A stretch of DNA of 64,000 bases from positions 186,001-250,000 of the forward strand of contig NZ_JROO01000006.1 of the NCBI RefSeq assembly GCF_000826685.1, in the 5' to 3' direction. A program made the translations under genes and the position numbers. The stretch's first letter is position 1, and each line of letters opens with the position of its first letter. Below the pieces are notes generated by a model, which had not been told where the DNA came from, did no database searches, and was given only the letters and a program-made list of their open reading frames with translations. The DNA is from Streptomonospora alba (GTDB taxonomy: Bacteria > Actinomycetota > Actinomycetes > Streptosporangiales > Streptosporangiaceae). Positions 35,038 through 43,716 of this stretch are shown piece by piece.

Positions 35038-35988
35038 TTGACCGACGACTTCTCCCCTGAGGAACTCGCCGCATCCCGCATGTCGGCGGACTCTGTTCAG
35101 CGCCGTCTGGACTCGGACATCGCAGTGGTCGAACAGCTCGCCCGCAGAGGCGCACGCGTCGATACCGCCGCCGATTCGCCAACTCTTGTCCGGCAACTCA
35201 AGGAGCAAGCCGGCTCGATCGGCTTCGAGTCGCCCATTCAGGCCGCTACGATGTCGAGAAATCGAATCGGAGAGATCCCGGTCGACATGCTGCCCGGCGA
35301 GTCCGAAATCGCAGATCTCCATGCCGCTGCCGCGCGTTTGACCTCCCAAGGCGACCTCGTAAGCGACTTTTCCGCCTCCGACGGGGTGCGCACCATCGTG
35401 CTGCATTCCATGCATGAAGAGGCGGCGAAAACATACGTCACCCTGGAGGTCGAGCTGCGCGCCGCGGAAGGCACCGCGTGGCTTGAGTCCTGCGGTTGGC
35501 CCAGAGGCACTGTTCGATCCCCTGTTCACACGTTCGCCGGCACCCCCACCGAATATCTCACTCAGGCTGAGGCCGATCTGCGCAACGGAGCTCCCCACCG
35601 CTTCGGCCGCGCCATGCTCATGCTGTTCGGAGCAGCCATCGCCAGTGGCGCCGCGCCCCCGGCAGACGCCGGGAGAGCAACGCCCATAGCCGAACTCCTG
35701 GCCGCCAACCGCGGCTCACTGGACGGCTACGTCAGCACTGCCGAGAGCTACTCCCTCAGCTCCGAATCCGGTTGGTACGGAGCCTGCCTCTACCGGTCGG
35801 CACTGGAGACCGCATTCGAGCACTTCCTCGGTTCGTCCGCGTTCACACTGGTCGACATGGAAGAGATCAACGACATCGACGAGGAGCTCCAGGACCTCTC
35901 CGCCGACCCGGAACTCCTCCCCCTGGCCGCGGTTCCTGCAGGAGCCCCCACGCATCACTGGTGGTGGTTTCCCGGCACCGACCGCTGA
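35038..35988 (+). CDS. Second putative immunity or associated protein
   Basis: A 316-residue cytoplasmic protein starting at a TTG with a weak ribosome-binding site, 27 bases after the immunity gene. Landmarks are SVQRRLDSDIAVVEQLARRG, a long helical middle, SGWYGACLYRSALETAFEHF and the C terminus GAPTHHWWWFPGTDR. Apart from that last motif, it does not resemble its neighbour. Position suggests a second immunity gene, perhaps kept from an earlier toxin tip, or a partner of the first. Its GC content is closer to the chromosome average. I recognise no family. Confidence 0.6.
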   Translation: MTDDFSPEELAASRMSADSVQRRLDSDIAVVEQLARRGARVDTAADSPTLVRQLKEQAGSIGFESPIQAATMSRNRIGEIPVDMLPGESEIADLHAAAARLTSQGDLVSDFSASDGVRTIVLHSMHEEAAKTYVTLEVELRAAEGTAWLESCGWPRGTVRSPVHTFAGTPTEYLTQAEADLRNGAPHRFGRAMLMLFGAAIASGAAPPADAGRATPIAELLAANRGSLDGYVSTAESYSLSSESGWYGACLYRSALETAFEHFLGSSAFTLVDMEEINDIDEELQDLSADPELLPLAAVPAGAPTHHWWWFPGTDR

Positions 35989-36097
35989 CAGGGCCGCCCG
36001 ACGACGATCCGACATGGTCGAGCGTGTCCGTGCGGCCACGCACGGCAGCGAGGACGGCCTCACAGGCACGCTCGCCGGGAGCGCCACCGCCCCTTTC

Positions 36098-38713
36098 CTA
36101 CACGGCTCCCCCGCCGTCGGCGGTCAAGGCCGACACCCGGACTCGGGCCGCCGTGCGGGACGGGGCCACCGAGGCGAGGAGGCCGGCCAGGATCGTCGCG
36201 GTCAGCAGCAGGGACACGCGCCCTGCCGGAACGGCGGGCGCCATGTCCGCCATCGCCGCGTCGGCCGCCGCCAGGCCGAAGACCGCTCCCAGGCCCGCGC
36301 CCACCGCTGTGCCCAGAACCGCCACCAGCAGGGCCTCCGCCGCAAGGGTCAGGCGCAGCTGGCCGCGTGTCAGACCCAGCGCCCGCAGCAGTGCGAACTC
36401 CCTGCTGCGCTCCAGCACCGACAGCGCCAGCGTGTTGGCGATACCCACCACCGCGATGACTACGGCCACACCCAGCAGCGCAGCCACGACCAGGAAGATG
36501 CCGTCGAACATCCGCCCGAACTGGTCGCGCTGCGCGGCCGCGCTGGAGACCTGCACGCCCGGATACGCGGCGGCGACCTCCTCGACCGCTGTGCGCACCT
36601 GCTGGGCCTCGGCGCTCTCGGCGCCGGTGACCAGCAGTGAGTCGTCGCGGTCCCGGTCGGGCAGCAGCGCCGCGAAGTCGGTGGAAGCCAGGGTGAGCCC
36701 GTTCGGGAAGTCCTGCTTCGCGGTCACCGCCGCCACCTGGAGTCGCACGGGTCCGCCCGCGCTGCCGGCGGGTGCGTCTTGCTGCACGGCGAGGGACACC
36801 GTGTCGCCCACGGTCAGCCCCAGCCGCTCAGCGGCGTCCTCGGAGACCGACGCCCGTCCCGGCGCCACGTCGCGCAGGTCGCCGGCCGGGGTCCGCGCGT
36901 CGAGGTCGACGCCCAGCCGCGCCCCCGGATAGGCGTTGAGCCGCACCGCGTCGCCGCCCTCGCCGCCCTCGCCGCCGCCCAGCCGCGCCTGCCCGCGGCG
37001 CACCCCCACGACCGCCTCCACGGCCGGACGCCGGGCCACCTCCGACGCCACGCCGCCGGGCAGCCGCCGCTCGCCCTGGACGGCCCCGCCGGCCCCCTCG
37101 GACCCGGCAGGCAGCAGCGCGTAGTCCGCCGGCATCTCCCGGGCCATCAGATGGGCCAGGGTGTTCTCGACCGATGCGCTGACCACCGTGTAGCCGGTGA
37201 TCAGTCCCGCTCCCACCGCCAGCGCGACCACCGCGGTGGCGGTGCGGCGCGGTGCGCGGCGCGCGTTGCCGGCGGCCAGGCGGCCCGGCACGCCCAGTGC
37301 GCGCAGCGGCACCGCGGCTGCGCGCACTGCCGCCGAAACCAGCCACGGGGCCGCCGACAGCAGGGCGGCGAAGGCCAGCCCTCCCCCGCCCGCGACCGCC
37401 GCCATCGCCGGGGCCCCCGGTTTCGCGGCCAGCCCCGCAGCCGTGACCGCCGCCGACGCCGCAGCGAACGCTCCGGCTCCCGCCGGTCGAAGCCACGCTC
37501 CCCGCCGTGCCGAAGCCGTGTGCACGGTCTCGGCCGCGGCATCGCGCAGCGCGGCCAACGGGGCGGTGCGCGTGGCCAGCCAGGCCGGCCGCAGCGCCGC
37601 CGCCACCGTCATCGCCACGCCCGCACCCAGTCCCAGCAGCACCGCGCCGGGCCGCACGACGGCCGCCGGTTCTTCGGCGCCCGGTCCGAACACGGCAGCG
37701 GCGTGGGGAACGGCCGCGCCGACGTGCACCGCCCCGACCGCCGTGCCGACTCCGGCGAGCGCACCCAGCGCCGAAGCCACCGCGCCGACCACCAGCGCTT
37801 CGGCGACCACGCCGGTGAACACCTGGCGGCGCGCCGCGCCCAGGCAGCGCAGCAGCGCCGTCTCGGCCAGCCTGCGATTCACCAGCACCGCGAAGGTGTT
37901 GGTGACGACCGTTCCGGCCACGAGGAGCGCCACCCCGGCGAACAGCAGCAGCCCGACGGAGATCGTCCGCGACTGCACACCGGCCTCCTCGGCCTTCATC
38001 CGCCCGAACTCCGCGCCGGTCGTCACTTCGGCGCCGGCGCCCAGCGCGTCCGCGACAGCCGTGCGCAGCCGCTCGGGCGCGACTCCCTCGGCTGCGCGGA
38101 CGTCGATCTCGCCGAATCCCTCGGCGCCGGTGATCCGCCGGGCGGTCGAGGGAGTGAACGCCACGGCACCGCGCTGAGCGGCCGCGGTGTCCAGGCCGAA
38201 GTCGATCAGCCCGGTGACGGTGAAGGTGTGCTCGGCGCCCGCGTCGTCGACCACGGACACGCTGTCGCCGACGCCGTAGCCGGCCGCCTCGGCGCTGGTG
38301 GTGGCCAGCGCCGCCTCGCCGGGCGCCGCGGGCAGCCGTCCCTCGGCGGCGGGCAGGCGGGTCACCGCGCCGCCGGAGGACAGCGCGAGGGCGGGCGCCT
38401 GCCCGAGGGAGGCGCCGTCGCGGTCGAGCAGCACCGCGTCGCCGCGGACGGTGCCCGTCGCGGCGGCCGCCTCCGGCAGCGCCCGCACCCGCTCCAGCGC
38501 GGAGGCGGGCACGGATCCCGCGTCCTCGGCGGGCAGGACGACGGTGTCGACGCGGTCGGCTCCCCCTTCGGCCTGGGCGGCGAAACGCGCGTCGAGGCTG
38601 TCGGTGAACACGAGTGTGGCGGTGATGAACGCGACGCCCAGGACGACGGCCAGGACGGTGGCGGCGAAGCGGCCCTTGTGCAGCCGCAATCCGGCCAGGG
38701 TGGTGCGCAGCAT
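36098..38713 (-). CDS. ABC transporter permease, FtsX/MacB type
   Basis: An 871-residue protein with the double FtsX layout: an N-terminal helix (RFAATVLAVVLGVAFITATLVF), a large extracellular MacB-like domain, three helices (near 260-285, 310-335 and 365-385), further helices, a fourth linking helix near 495, a second extracellular domain with AQRDQFGRMF, and three C-terminal helices (IFLVVAALLGVAVVIAVVGI and following) with NTLALSVLERSREFALLRALG, the family signature. Such permeases form mechanotransmission ABC complexes exporting lipids or lipoproteins, or removing antimicrobial peptides. The ATPase gene lies five bases upstream, and a two-component system is divergent. Confidence 0.9.
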   Translation of the reverse strand: MLRTTLAGLRLHKGRFAATVLAVVLGVAFITATLVFTDSLDARFAAQAEGGADRVDTVVLPAEDAGSVPASALERVRALPEAAAATGTVRGDAVLLDRDGASLGQAPALALSSGGAVTRLPAAEGRLPAAPGEAALATTSAEAAGYGVGDSVSVVDDAGAEHTFTVTGLIDFGLDTAAAQRGAVAFTPSTARRITGAEGFGEIDVRAAEGVAPERLRTAVADALGAGAEVTTGAEFGRMKAEEAGVQSRTISVGLLLFAGVALLVAGTVVTNTFAVLVNRRLAETALLRCLGAARRQVFTGVVAEALVVGAVASALGALAGVGTAVGAVHVGAAVPHAAAVFGPGAEEPAAVVRPGAVLLGLGAGVAMTVAAALRPAWLATRTAPLAALRDAAAETVHTASARRGAWLRPAGAGAFAAASAAVTAAGLAAKPGAPAMAAVAGGGGLAFAALLSAAPWLVSAAVRAAAVPLRALGVPGRLAAGNARRAPRRTATAVVALAVGAGLITGYTVVSASVENTLAHLMAREMPADYALLPAGSEGAGGAVQGERRLPGGVASEVARRPAVEAVVGVRRGQARLGGGEGGEGGDAVRLNAYPGARLGVDLDARTPAGDLRDVAPGRASVSEDAAERLGLTVGDTVSLAVQQDAPAGSAGGPVRLQVAAVTAKQDFPNGLTLASTDFAALLPDRDRDDSLLVTGAESAEAQQVRTAVEEVAAAYPGVQVSSAAAQRDQFGRMFDGIFLVVAALLGVAVVIAVVGIANTLALSVLERSREFALLRALGLTRGQLRLTLAAEALLVAVLGTAVGAGLGAVFGLAAADAAMADMAPAVPAGRVSLLLTATILAGLLASVAPSRTAARVRVSALTADGGGAV

Positions 38714-38718
38714 CGGTC

Positions 38719-39495
38719 TCAGCTCTCCAGCTTCAGCAGGTGCGCCGAGACGGCCTCGGCGGTGGGCGCCTCCAGGTCGTCGGCGGGGCGGCCGTCGCGC
38801 AGGAAGACGACACGGTCGGCGTAGGAGGCGGCGCGGGGGTCGTGGGTGACCATGACGACGGTCTGGCCCAGCTCGCGCGCGGATTCGGCCAGGAAGCCGA
38901 GGATCTCCGCACCCGATCGGGAGTCGAGGTTGCCGGTGGGCTCGTCGGCGTAGACGACCTCGGGCGCGTGCAGCAGCGCGCGGGCCACGGCGACACGCTG
39001 CTGTTGGCCGCCCGACAGCTCGGCGGGCAGGTGGTCCAGGCGGTCGGCGAGACCGGTGACGGCGACGACGCGGTCGAAACGCGCGCGGTCGGGGGCACGG
39101 CCGGCGAGGCGGGCGGGCAGCAGGATGTTGTCTTCGGCCGTGAGCATCGGCAGCAGATTGAAGGCCTGGAAGACGAAGCCGATGCGGTCGCGCCGCAGCT
39201 GGGTGAGCCTCCGGTCGCCGAGCCCGGTGATGTCGGCGCGGCCCAGGCGGACCGTGCCTGAGGTGGGGGTGTCCAGGCCGGCCAGGCAGTGCATCAGAGT
39301 GGACTTGCCGGAGCCGGAGGGCCCCATGATCGCGGTGAAGGCGCCGTGTGCGAAGTCGACGCTGACGCCGTCGAGGGCGCGTACGGCGGAGTCGCCGCTT
39401 CCGTAGACCTTGCTCAGGCCGCGGGCGGCGACGGCGGGCGCGGCGGGATCGGTGCCCTCGGCGGGCGTGTCCGCGTCCGGCGTGGCGGGATGCAC
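38719..39495 (-). CDS. ABC transporter ATPase, MacB/LolD type
   Basis: A 258-residue protein starting at a GTG with GGAGA seven bases upstream. Motifs in order: Walker A GPSGSGKSTLMHCLAG, the Q-loop FVFQAFNLLPMLTAEDN, signature ELSGGQQQRVAVARALL, Walker B VVYADEPTGNLD and H-loop VMVTHDPRAASYADR. NLLP and GNLDS are typical of the MacB/LolD/FtsE group that works with FtsX-type permeases. It powers the permease encoded five bases downstream. The pair is transcribed away from a kinase/regulator operon, which may control it. Confidence 0.92.
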   Translation of the reverse strand: MHPATPDADTPAEGTDPAAPAVAARGLSKVYGSGDSAVRALDGVSVDFAHGAFTAIMGPSGSGKSTLMHCLAGLDTPTSGTVRLGRADITGLGDRRLTQLRRDRIGFVFQAFNLLPMLTAEDNILLPARLAGRAPDRARFDRVVAVTGLADRLDHLPAELSGGQQQRVAVARALLHAPEVVYADEPTGNLDSRSGAEILGFLAESARELGQTVVMVTHDPRAASYADRVVFLRDGRPADDLEAPTAEAVSAHLLKLES

Positions 39496-39773
39496 GATCG
39501 GGTCTCCTGACCGTCTCTTGGCGGTTGCTCTGCTCTGGTCCCATGCGGTGGTGCCGGGCGTGCCGTGGGCCGGAACGGCACCCGGGGCCGCCGGGAGGAC
39601 CGGCCGCCGGTCCGCATCACCGCCCAACTCGCGTCGCGGCGGCACGGCTGACGCTAGAGACGGCGGCCGGGCCGCGGCATCGCCCGTCGGGGCCGCTCCA
39701 CCGCCGCTTCCGGGGGGCCGACCGGCACTTTCGGGGGAGGGCTTCGGGTGGCGCGCGCGGTTAAGGTTCGGGT
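39496..39773. promoter_or_regulatory. Divergent promoter region, ABC exporter / two-component system
   Basis: A 278-base divergent region. TAAGGT at 39762-39767 is six bases before the kinase GTG and fits a -10 box for a leaderless transcript. No coding frame is supported. Confidence 0.35.
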
Positions 39774-41471
39774 GTGCGAGGAGAGGGGAAACCGCTGGAC
39801 ACCGCCCGCACCCGGGCGCGGCGCCTGCTGCACGGCCCGTGGCCGGGGCGGATCCGCGACGTCGTGCTGGCGGCGGCCCTGGTGCTCTGCGGCCAGGGCG
39901 CGATGGCCACCACGGGTCCCACCGGACCGATTTCGCTGTTTCTGCCGCTGCTCGCGCTCGCCGCCCTCGTCGCCGGCCGCGCGTCGGCACAGGCCCGCTT
40001 CACGGCGCTGTGGCTGGCCGGGGCGCTGCTGTGGTGCCTGACGCGTGCGGTGCTGGAAGCCGAGCCGTGGTCGGGGATGGCCGACGCCATCATCCTGGTG
40101 ATGTTCGGGGTGCTGCCGTGGCTCATCGGCCGCCACCTGCGCCAGCGCAACGTCCTGCTCAACACCGGGTGGCAGCGGGCGGCGTCGCTGGAGCGGGAGC
40201 TCGCGGCCGTCGCCGAGCAGGAGCGGCTGCGCGAGCGTACCCGGATCGCCGAGGAGATGCACGACTCGCTGGGTCACGAGCTGAGTCTGATGGCGGTGCG
40301 CGCCGGCGCTGTGGAGGTGGCCCCCGGTCTGAGCGAGGAGGACTTCCGCAACGCGGCGGGCGAGCTCCGGGAAGGGGCGACCTCGGCGATCGACCGGCTG
40401 CAGGAGATCATCGGGGTGCTGGACACCGAGGCAGACGGCGGCGGCACGCACGGTGCCCGATGCGCGCGCGGCACCGGCGCCTCCGCGGCCGGCGGGGTGC
40501 GGGCCGCTGCGGCGGCCGATCCGGCCGATCCGGCCTATCCGGCCTATCCAGCCGCCCCGCTCAACGGCGGCGTCGCCGAGCTGGTGCGGCGCGCGGCCGG
40601 AGCGGGGATGGCCGTCGAGTGGGACGGCAGGGAGCCGACCGGACCCGCGCCTGTGGCGCGCCTGGCCGAAGCCGTCGCGCGGGAGGCTCTGACCAACGCC
40701 GCCAAGCACGCCCCCGGTGCGCGCGTGGCGGTTTCCGTCGTGGCCGAAGGCCGAGGACGCGGTCGTCGGGGCTCGCGGCGTTCACGCGCGACCGAGGTGT
40801 CGGTGGTCAGCGGCCCTCCGGACGGTGCCGACCCGACGCCCGCAGTCGGCGGCGGCCGCGGGTTGGCCCGGTTGGCCGACCGGGTGCGCGGCGTCGGCGG
40901 CACGCTGGAGGCGGGCGCGCGCGACGACGGCGGCTTCCGCGTCGCCGCCCGCCTCCCGCACGAAGCCGCACTCCGCGCGGCCGCCGACGGCCGCGAGCCC
41001 GCCGCGGCGCGCGGACCGCGCCGACGTTCGCCCGAACTCGTCTCGGTGCTGCTGGTGTGCGTCGGCCTGCTGATGCCGCTGATCGTCGCCTGGTACGCCT
41101 ACGCCGCCTATCTGGACCGAGCCGCCGCCGTCAGCGCGGCGGAGTACTCCGCGATCGCCGTCGGTCAGCCGCGCGCGGCGGCGAAGGACCTGCTGCCCGA
41201 AGCGTCGCTGCACGGCACCGTCCTGGTCCCGCAGACGCTTCTGGACCCGGTCGGCGGCGACCCTACGCTGGACTGCACCTACTACCGCTCCCGCTCGGGG
41301 CCGCCGTGGTCGCCGGCGTTCATCTACCGCGTCTGCTACGAGGACGGCCGGGTGGTTGCCAAGTGCAGCTACCAGCAGGCGCGGTCGCTGACGGATGACG
41401 CGCTGACCTGCGAGGGGGCCGCCGCGTCGCGGCAACGCCCCAGCGGCGGGCCCGCAGAGGAGACGACGTGA
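39774..41471 (+). CDS. Sensor histidine kinase with extra C-terminal domain
   Basis: A 565-residue protein. Three to four N-terminal membrane helices (residues 28-125) precede a HisKA_3 dimerisation helix, RIAEEMHDSLGHELSLM, with the phosphorylated His near 163. The ATP-binding part has REALTNAAKHAPG (N box) and GGRGLARLADRVRGVGG (G box). Unlike the usual NarL-type kinase it continues: another membrane helix (VSVLLVCVGLLMPLIVAWYA, near 425-445) and an extracytoplasmic domain of about 100 residues with four cysteines (DCTYYRS, VCYEDG, KCSYQ and LTCEG). A low-complexity AD/AYP repeat (ADPADPAYPAYPAAP) lies between the two kinase halves. It overlaps the regulator gene (GTGA). Confidence 0.87.
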   Translation: MRGEGKPLDTARTRARRLLHGPWPGRIRDVVLAAALVLCGQGAMATTGPTGPISLFLPLLALAALVAGRASAQARFTALWLAGALLWCLTRAVLEAEPWSGMADAIILVMFGVLPWLIGRHLRQRNVLLNTGWQRAASLERELAAVAEQERLRERTRIAEEMHDSLGHELSLMAVRAGAVEVAPGLSEEDFRNAAGELREGATSAIDRLQEIIGVLDTEADGGGTHGARCARGTGASAAGGVRAAAAADPADPAYPAYPAAPLNGGVAELVRRAAGAGMAVEWDGREPTGPAPVARLAEAVAREALTNAAKHAPGARVAVSVVAEGRGRGRRGSRRSRATEVSVVSGPPDGADPTPAVGGGRGLARLADRVRGVGGTLEAGARDDGGFRVAARLPHEAALRAAADGREPAAARGPRRRSPELVSVLLVCVGLLMPLIVAWYAYAAYLDRAAAVSAAEYSAIAVGQPRAAAKDLLPEASLHGTVLVPQTLLDPVGGDPTLDCTYYRSRSGPPWSPAFIYRVCYEDGRVVAKCSYQQARSLTDDALTCEGAAASRQRPSGGPAEETT

Positions 41472-42127
41472 CCCGGGTGGTGCTGGCCGACGACGAAGGA
41501 CTGATCCGGGTCGGCGTGCGCACGATCCTCTCGGCCGACGCCGGAATCCAGGTGGTCGGCGAGGCCGGGACCGGTGCGGAACTCGTGGCCGTGGCCGCCG
41601 AGCAGCGGCCCGACGTCGCGCTCGTCGACATCCAGATGCCCGGCGGCGACGGCATCAGCGCCATCGCCGAGCTGCGCCGGGTGTCGCCGGGCACCGCCGT
41701 GGCCATGCTGACCACCTTCGGCAAGGACGAGTACGTGGTGCGCACGCTGGGTGAGGGCGCCAACGGATTCCTGCTCAAGGCCGGCGACCCGCGGGAGCTG
41801 ATCGCCGGGGTGCACACTGTGGCGGCCGGCGGTGCCTGCCTCTCGCCGAAGCTGGCGCGACGCCTGGTCGACCGCTTCCGCACCGAACCGGCGGCGCCTG
41901 ACCCGGCGGCGGAGGCGGCCCGGCGCCTGGAGGGCCTCAGCCCACGGGAACGCGAGGTGCTGGCGCTGATCGGCGAGGGGCTGTCGAACGCCGCGATCGC
42001 GCGCCGCGTCCACCTGGCCGAGGACACCGTGAAGACCCACGTCAGCTCGGTACTGGCCCGCCTGGGTGCCGAGAACCGCGTCCAGGCGGCGATCGCGGCC
42101 TACCAGGCGGGGCTGGTGGAGGGGTGA
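41468..42127 (+). CDS. Response regulator, NarL/LuxR family
   Basis: A 219-residue protein: a receiver domain with the acidic pocket DDE near residue 8, the phosphorylated Asp in VALVDIQMPGGDG near 55, the T in MLTTFGKDEYV and the K in FLLKAGDP; then a LuxR-type helix-turn-helix LSPREREVLALIGEGLSNAA and EDTVKTHVSSVLARLG. Its GTG overlaps the kinase stop (GTGA), so the two form a coupled two-component system. The divergent FtsX-type exporter is the most likely target, inferred from position. Confidence 0.93.
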   Translation: MTRVVLADDEGLIRVGVRTILSADAGIQVVGEAGTGAELVAVAAEQRPDVALVDIQMPGGDGISAIAELRRVSPGTAVAMLTTFGKDEYVVRTLGEGANGFLLKAGDPRELIAGVHTVAAGGACLSPKLARRLVDRFRTEPAAPDPAAEAARRLEGLSPREREVLALIGEGLSNAAIARRVHLAEDTVKTHVSSVLARLGAENRVQAAIAAYQAGLVEG

Positions 42128-42147
42128 GTCGAGTCGCGGACCCCGCC

Positions 42148-42744
42148 TCACTCGCGCAGAGGACGGGCGGTATGGGGCGCGCCGTCCTCCTCCAGCAGGC
42201 GGCCGCCCTCGATGAGCAGTTGGCGTGCGGCGCCGACCATCCAGACGAGGGTGAAGGCGATGACCGTGACGTTCTTGCCCGCGAGCAGCGCCGCCCAGTA
42301 GAGGTCCTCGGCCGAGGGAGGCAGCCACCGGGGGACGATCCGCTCGGGGACGACGTTGAAGACGGCGGCGAGCGCGAGGAGGAACCCGGCCTGCAGCAGC
42401 AGGCTCGGCCACCCCCGCTCGGCGAACGCCCGGATCCGGTTGAGGGCGCCCAGGTGCCGCGTGCGCCGGACCTCGTCGTCGGCGAGGACGGCCATGCGGA
42501 CGAGCAGGACGACCAGGACCACGCGCGCGCCCTCGGCGAGGGTCTCAAGCGCGATGTGCGCCGGAAGGGCGAACGCCTCGCCGTAGAGGGAGACGGTGAA
42601 GCGTTGGGCCGCCGGGACGAGGGAGATGCCCGCTATGAGGACGAGGTGGCGGAGGTAATAGTCCAGCGCCCAGCGCGGGGGTTCCAGAGCGAGGTGTACG
42701 GTGCTGCGCGCCGACCGGCATCGGTGGGATTCGGGCTGTGCCAT
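42148..42744 (-). CDS. Integral membrane protein of unknown function
   Basis: A 198-residue protein with GGAGG before its ATG. Four or five hydrophobic segments can be seen (HLVLIAGISLVPAA, VVLVVLLVRMAVLA, SLLLQAGFLLALAAVFNVV, LYWAALLAGKNV with VIAFTLVWMVGAA) separated by basic loops (DDEVRRTRHLGALNRIR). No named family recognised. It is divergent from a MarR regulator with a palindromic operator between them, so it is probably the regulated gene. Confidence 0.7.
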   Translation of the reverse strand: MAQPESHRCRSARSTVHLALEPPRWALDYYLRHLVLIAGISLVPAAQRFTVSLYGEAFALPAHIALETLAEGARVVLVVLLVRMAVLADDEVRRTRHLGALNRIRAFAERGWPSLLLQAGFLLALAAVFNVVPERIVPRWLPPSAEDLYWAALLAGKNVTVIAFTLVWMVGAARQLLIEGGRLLEEDGAPHTARPLRE

Positions 42745-42769
42745 CGCGCCTCCTGCCGCCTTGACATTG

Positions 42770-42806
42770 CTTTAGTTCACTAAAGTAAATTATTCAGAAA
42801 ACTGAA
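42770..42806. promoter_or_regulatory. Palindromic operators between membrane protein and MarR gene
   Basis: Two adjacent inverted repeats: CTTTAG-TTCA-CTAAAG (42770-42785) and TTCAG-AAAA-CTGAA (42793-42806), in the only AT-rich stretch of the region, just after TTGACA (42761-42766). MarR-family dimers bind such short palindromes, so this is probably the binding site controlling both divergent genes. Confidence 0.65.
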
Positions 42807-42860
42807 ACAGTAGCGCCAGCACTACTACCGCCCTCCGACCGGGGAAGGAACGATCGACGA

Positions 42861-43364
42861 GTGAGCGACGCCGAGCGAGCAGCAGCCGAAGCCGATCTGG
42901 GATGGCGGCTGAGCACCGCCGTCGTGCTCTTCCACGAAGCCGTCGGGCGGCATCTGGGCCTGCGTGCGCTCGACCACCGGGCCCTGGGGCTGATCGAGCG
43001 GGAGGGCCCGCTCACCGCCGGCGCACTCGCCGAGTCCACGGGGCTGACCCCCGGAGCCGTCACCGGCCTGGTCGACCGCCTGCGCCGCCACGGCTACGTG
43101 CGCCGCACCCCCGACCCCGCCGATCGGCGCCGTGTCCTGATCTCGGTCGATCCCGACGCGCGTCCGGACTTCGCCGGCGCCTTCGCGGGGCTCTCGAAGG
43201 CGATGAGCGAGCTCATGGCCACCTACGACGAGACCGAGACCGCCGCGATCGCCGACTACGTCACGAACACCGTCGCGATCCTGCAGGCGGAGACCCGACG
43301 CATGACCGCGGCCGCCGAACCCGAGGGCACGACCGCGAAGGGCGGGCGCACCGCCGAGGAGTGA
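42861..43364 (+). CDS. MarR family transcriptional regulator
   Basis: A 167-residue protein starting at a GTG with GGAAGGA about 12 bases upstream. The winged-helix core is clear: LTAGALAESTGLTPGAVTGL (recognition helix), VDRLRRHGYVRRTPDPADRR and VLISVDPDARPDF (wing). Terminal helices form the dimer interface. MarR proteins usually repress a divergent gene until a phenolic or lipophilic ligand binds, and here the divergent gene encodes a membrane protein with palindromes between them. The C-terminal 20 residues are disordered. Confidence 0.9.
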   Translation: MSDAERAAAEADLGWRLSTAVVLFHEAVGRHLGLRALDHRALGLIEREGPLTAGALAESTGLTPGAVTGLVDRLRRHGYVRRTPDPADRRRVLISVDPDARPDFAGAFAGLSKAMSELMATYDETETAAIADYVTNTVAILQAETRRMTAAAEPEGTTAKGGRTAEE

Positions 43365-43423
43365 CCCCGACCGGCAGCCGACCGGCACGGGCCGACACAC
43401 CGGAGGCGGGGGACGGTCCCCGG

Positions 43424-43478
43424 AAAGCACAACGGCCCGCGCGGAAGGCGACCCGGAGGTCGCCGACCGGCACGGGCC
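43424..43478 (-). terminator. Intrinsic terminator of tRNA-Lys
   Basis: On the minus strand, just after the tRNA, GGCCCGTG pairs with CGCGGGCC (one mismatch) and encloses a second stem GGCGACC/GGTCGCC. GTTGTGCTTT follows. The same module is found, repeated, after the other tRNA-Lys gene at 58.4 kb. Confidence 0.65.
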
Positions 43479-43484
43479 GACGCG

Positions 43485-43557
43485 TGCGCCATCAAGGACT
43501 CGAACCTTGAACCCACTGATTAAGAGTCAGTTGCTCTGCCACTTGAGCTAATGGCGC
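43485..43557 (-). tRNA. tRNA-Lys (anticodon CTT)
   Basis: A complete cloverleaf of 73 bases including the discriminator A. The acceptor stem GCGCCAT pairs with ATGGCGC, the D-arm is GCTC...GAGC, the anticodon stem ACTGA/TCAGT holds the loop CTCTTAA with anticodon CTT, and the T-loop is GTTCGAGTC. CCA is not encoded. The sequence is identical to the tRNA at 58439. Confidence 0.95.
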
Positions 43558-43716
43558 AAAAGCGGCGGCGCGAAGGCCGCCACAGCGGGGGATCTCGTCC
43601 CCTCTTCTGTCCCCAGTTTACCCGACGCCGCCGGTGCCCCTCCTCGGGCGGCGTGCTGTCTGCGTCACACGGACGCGGCGGCGGTGCCCGCTCCCCCGCC
43701 CCTGCGGCGCCGCCCG

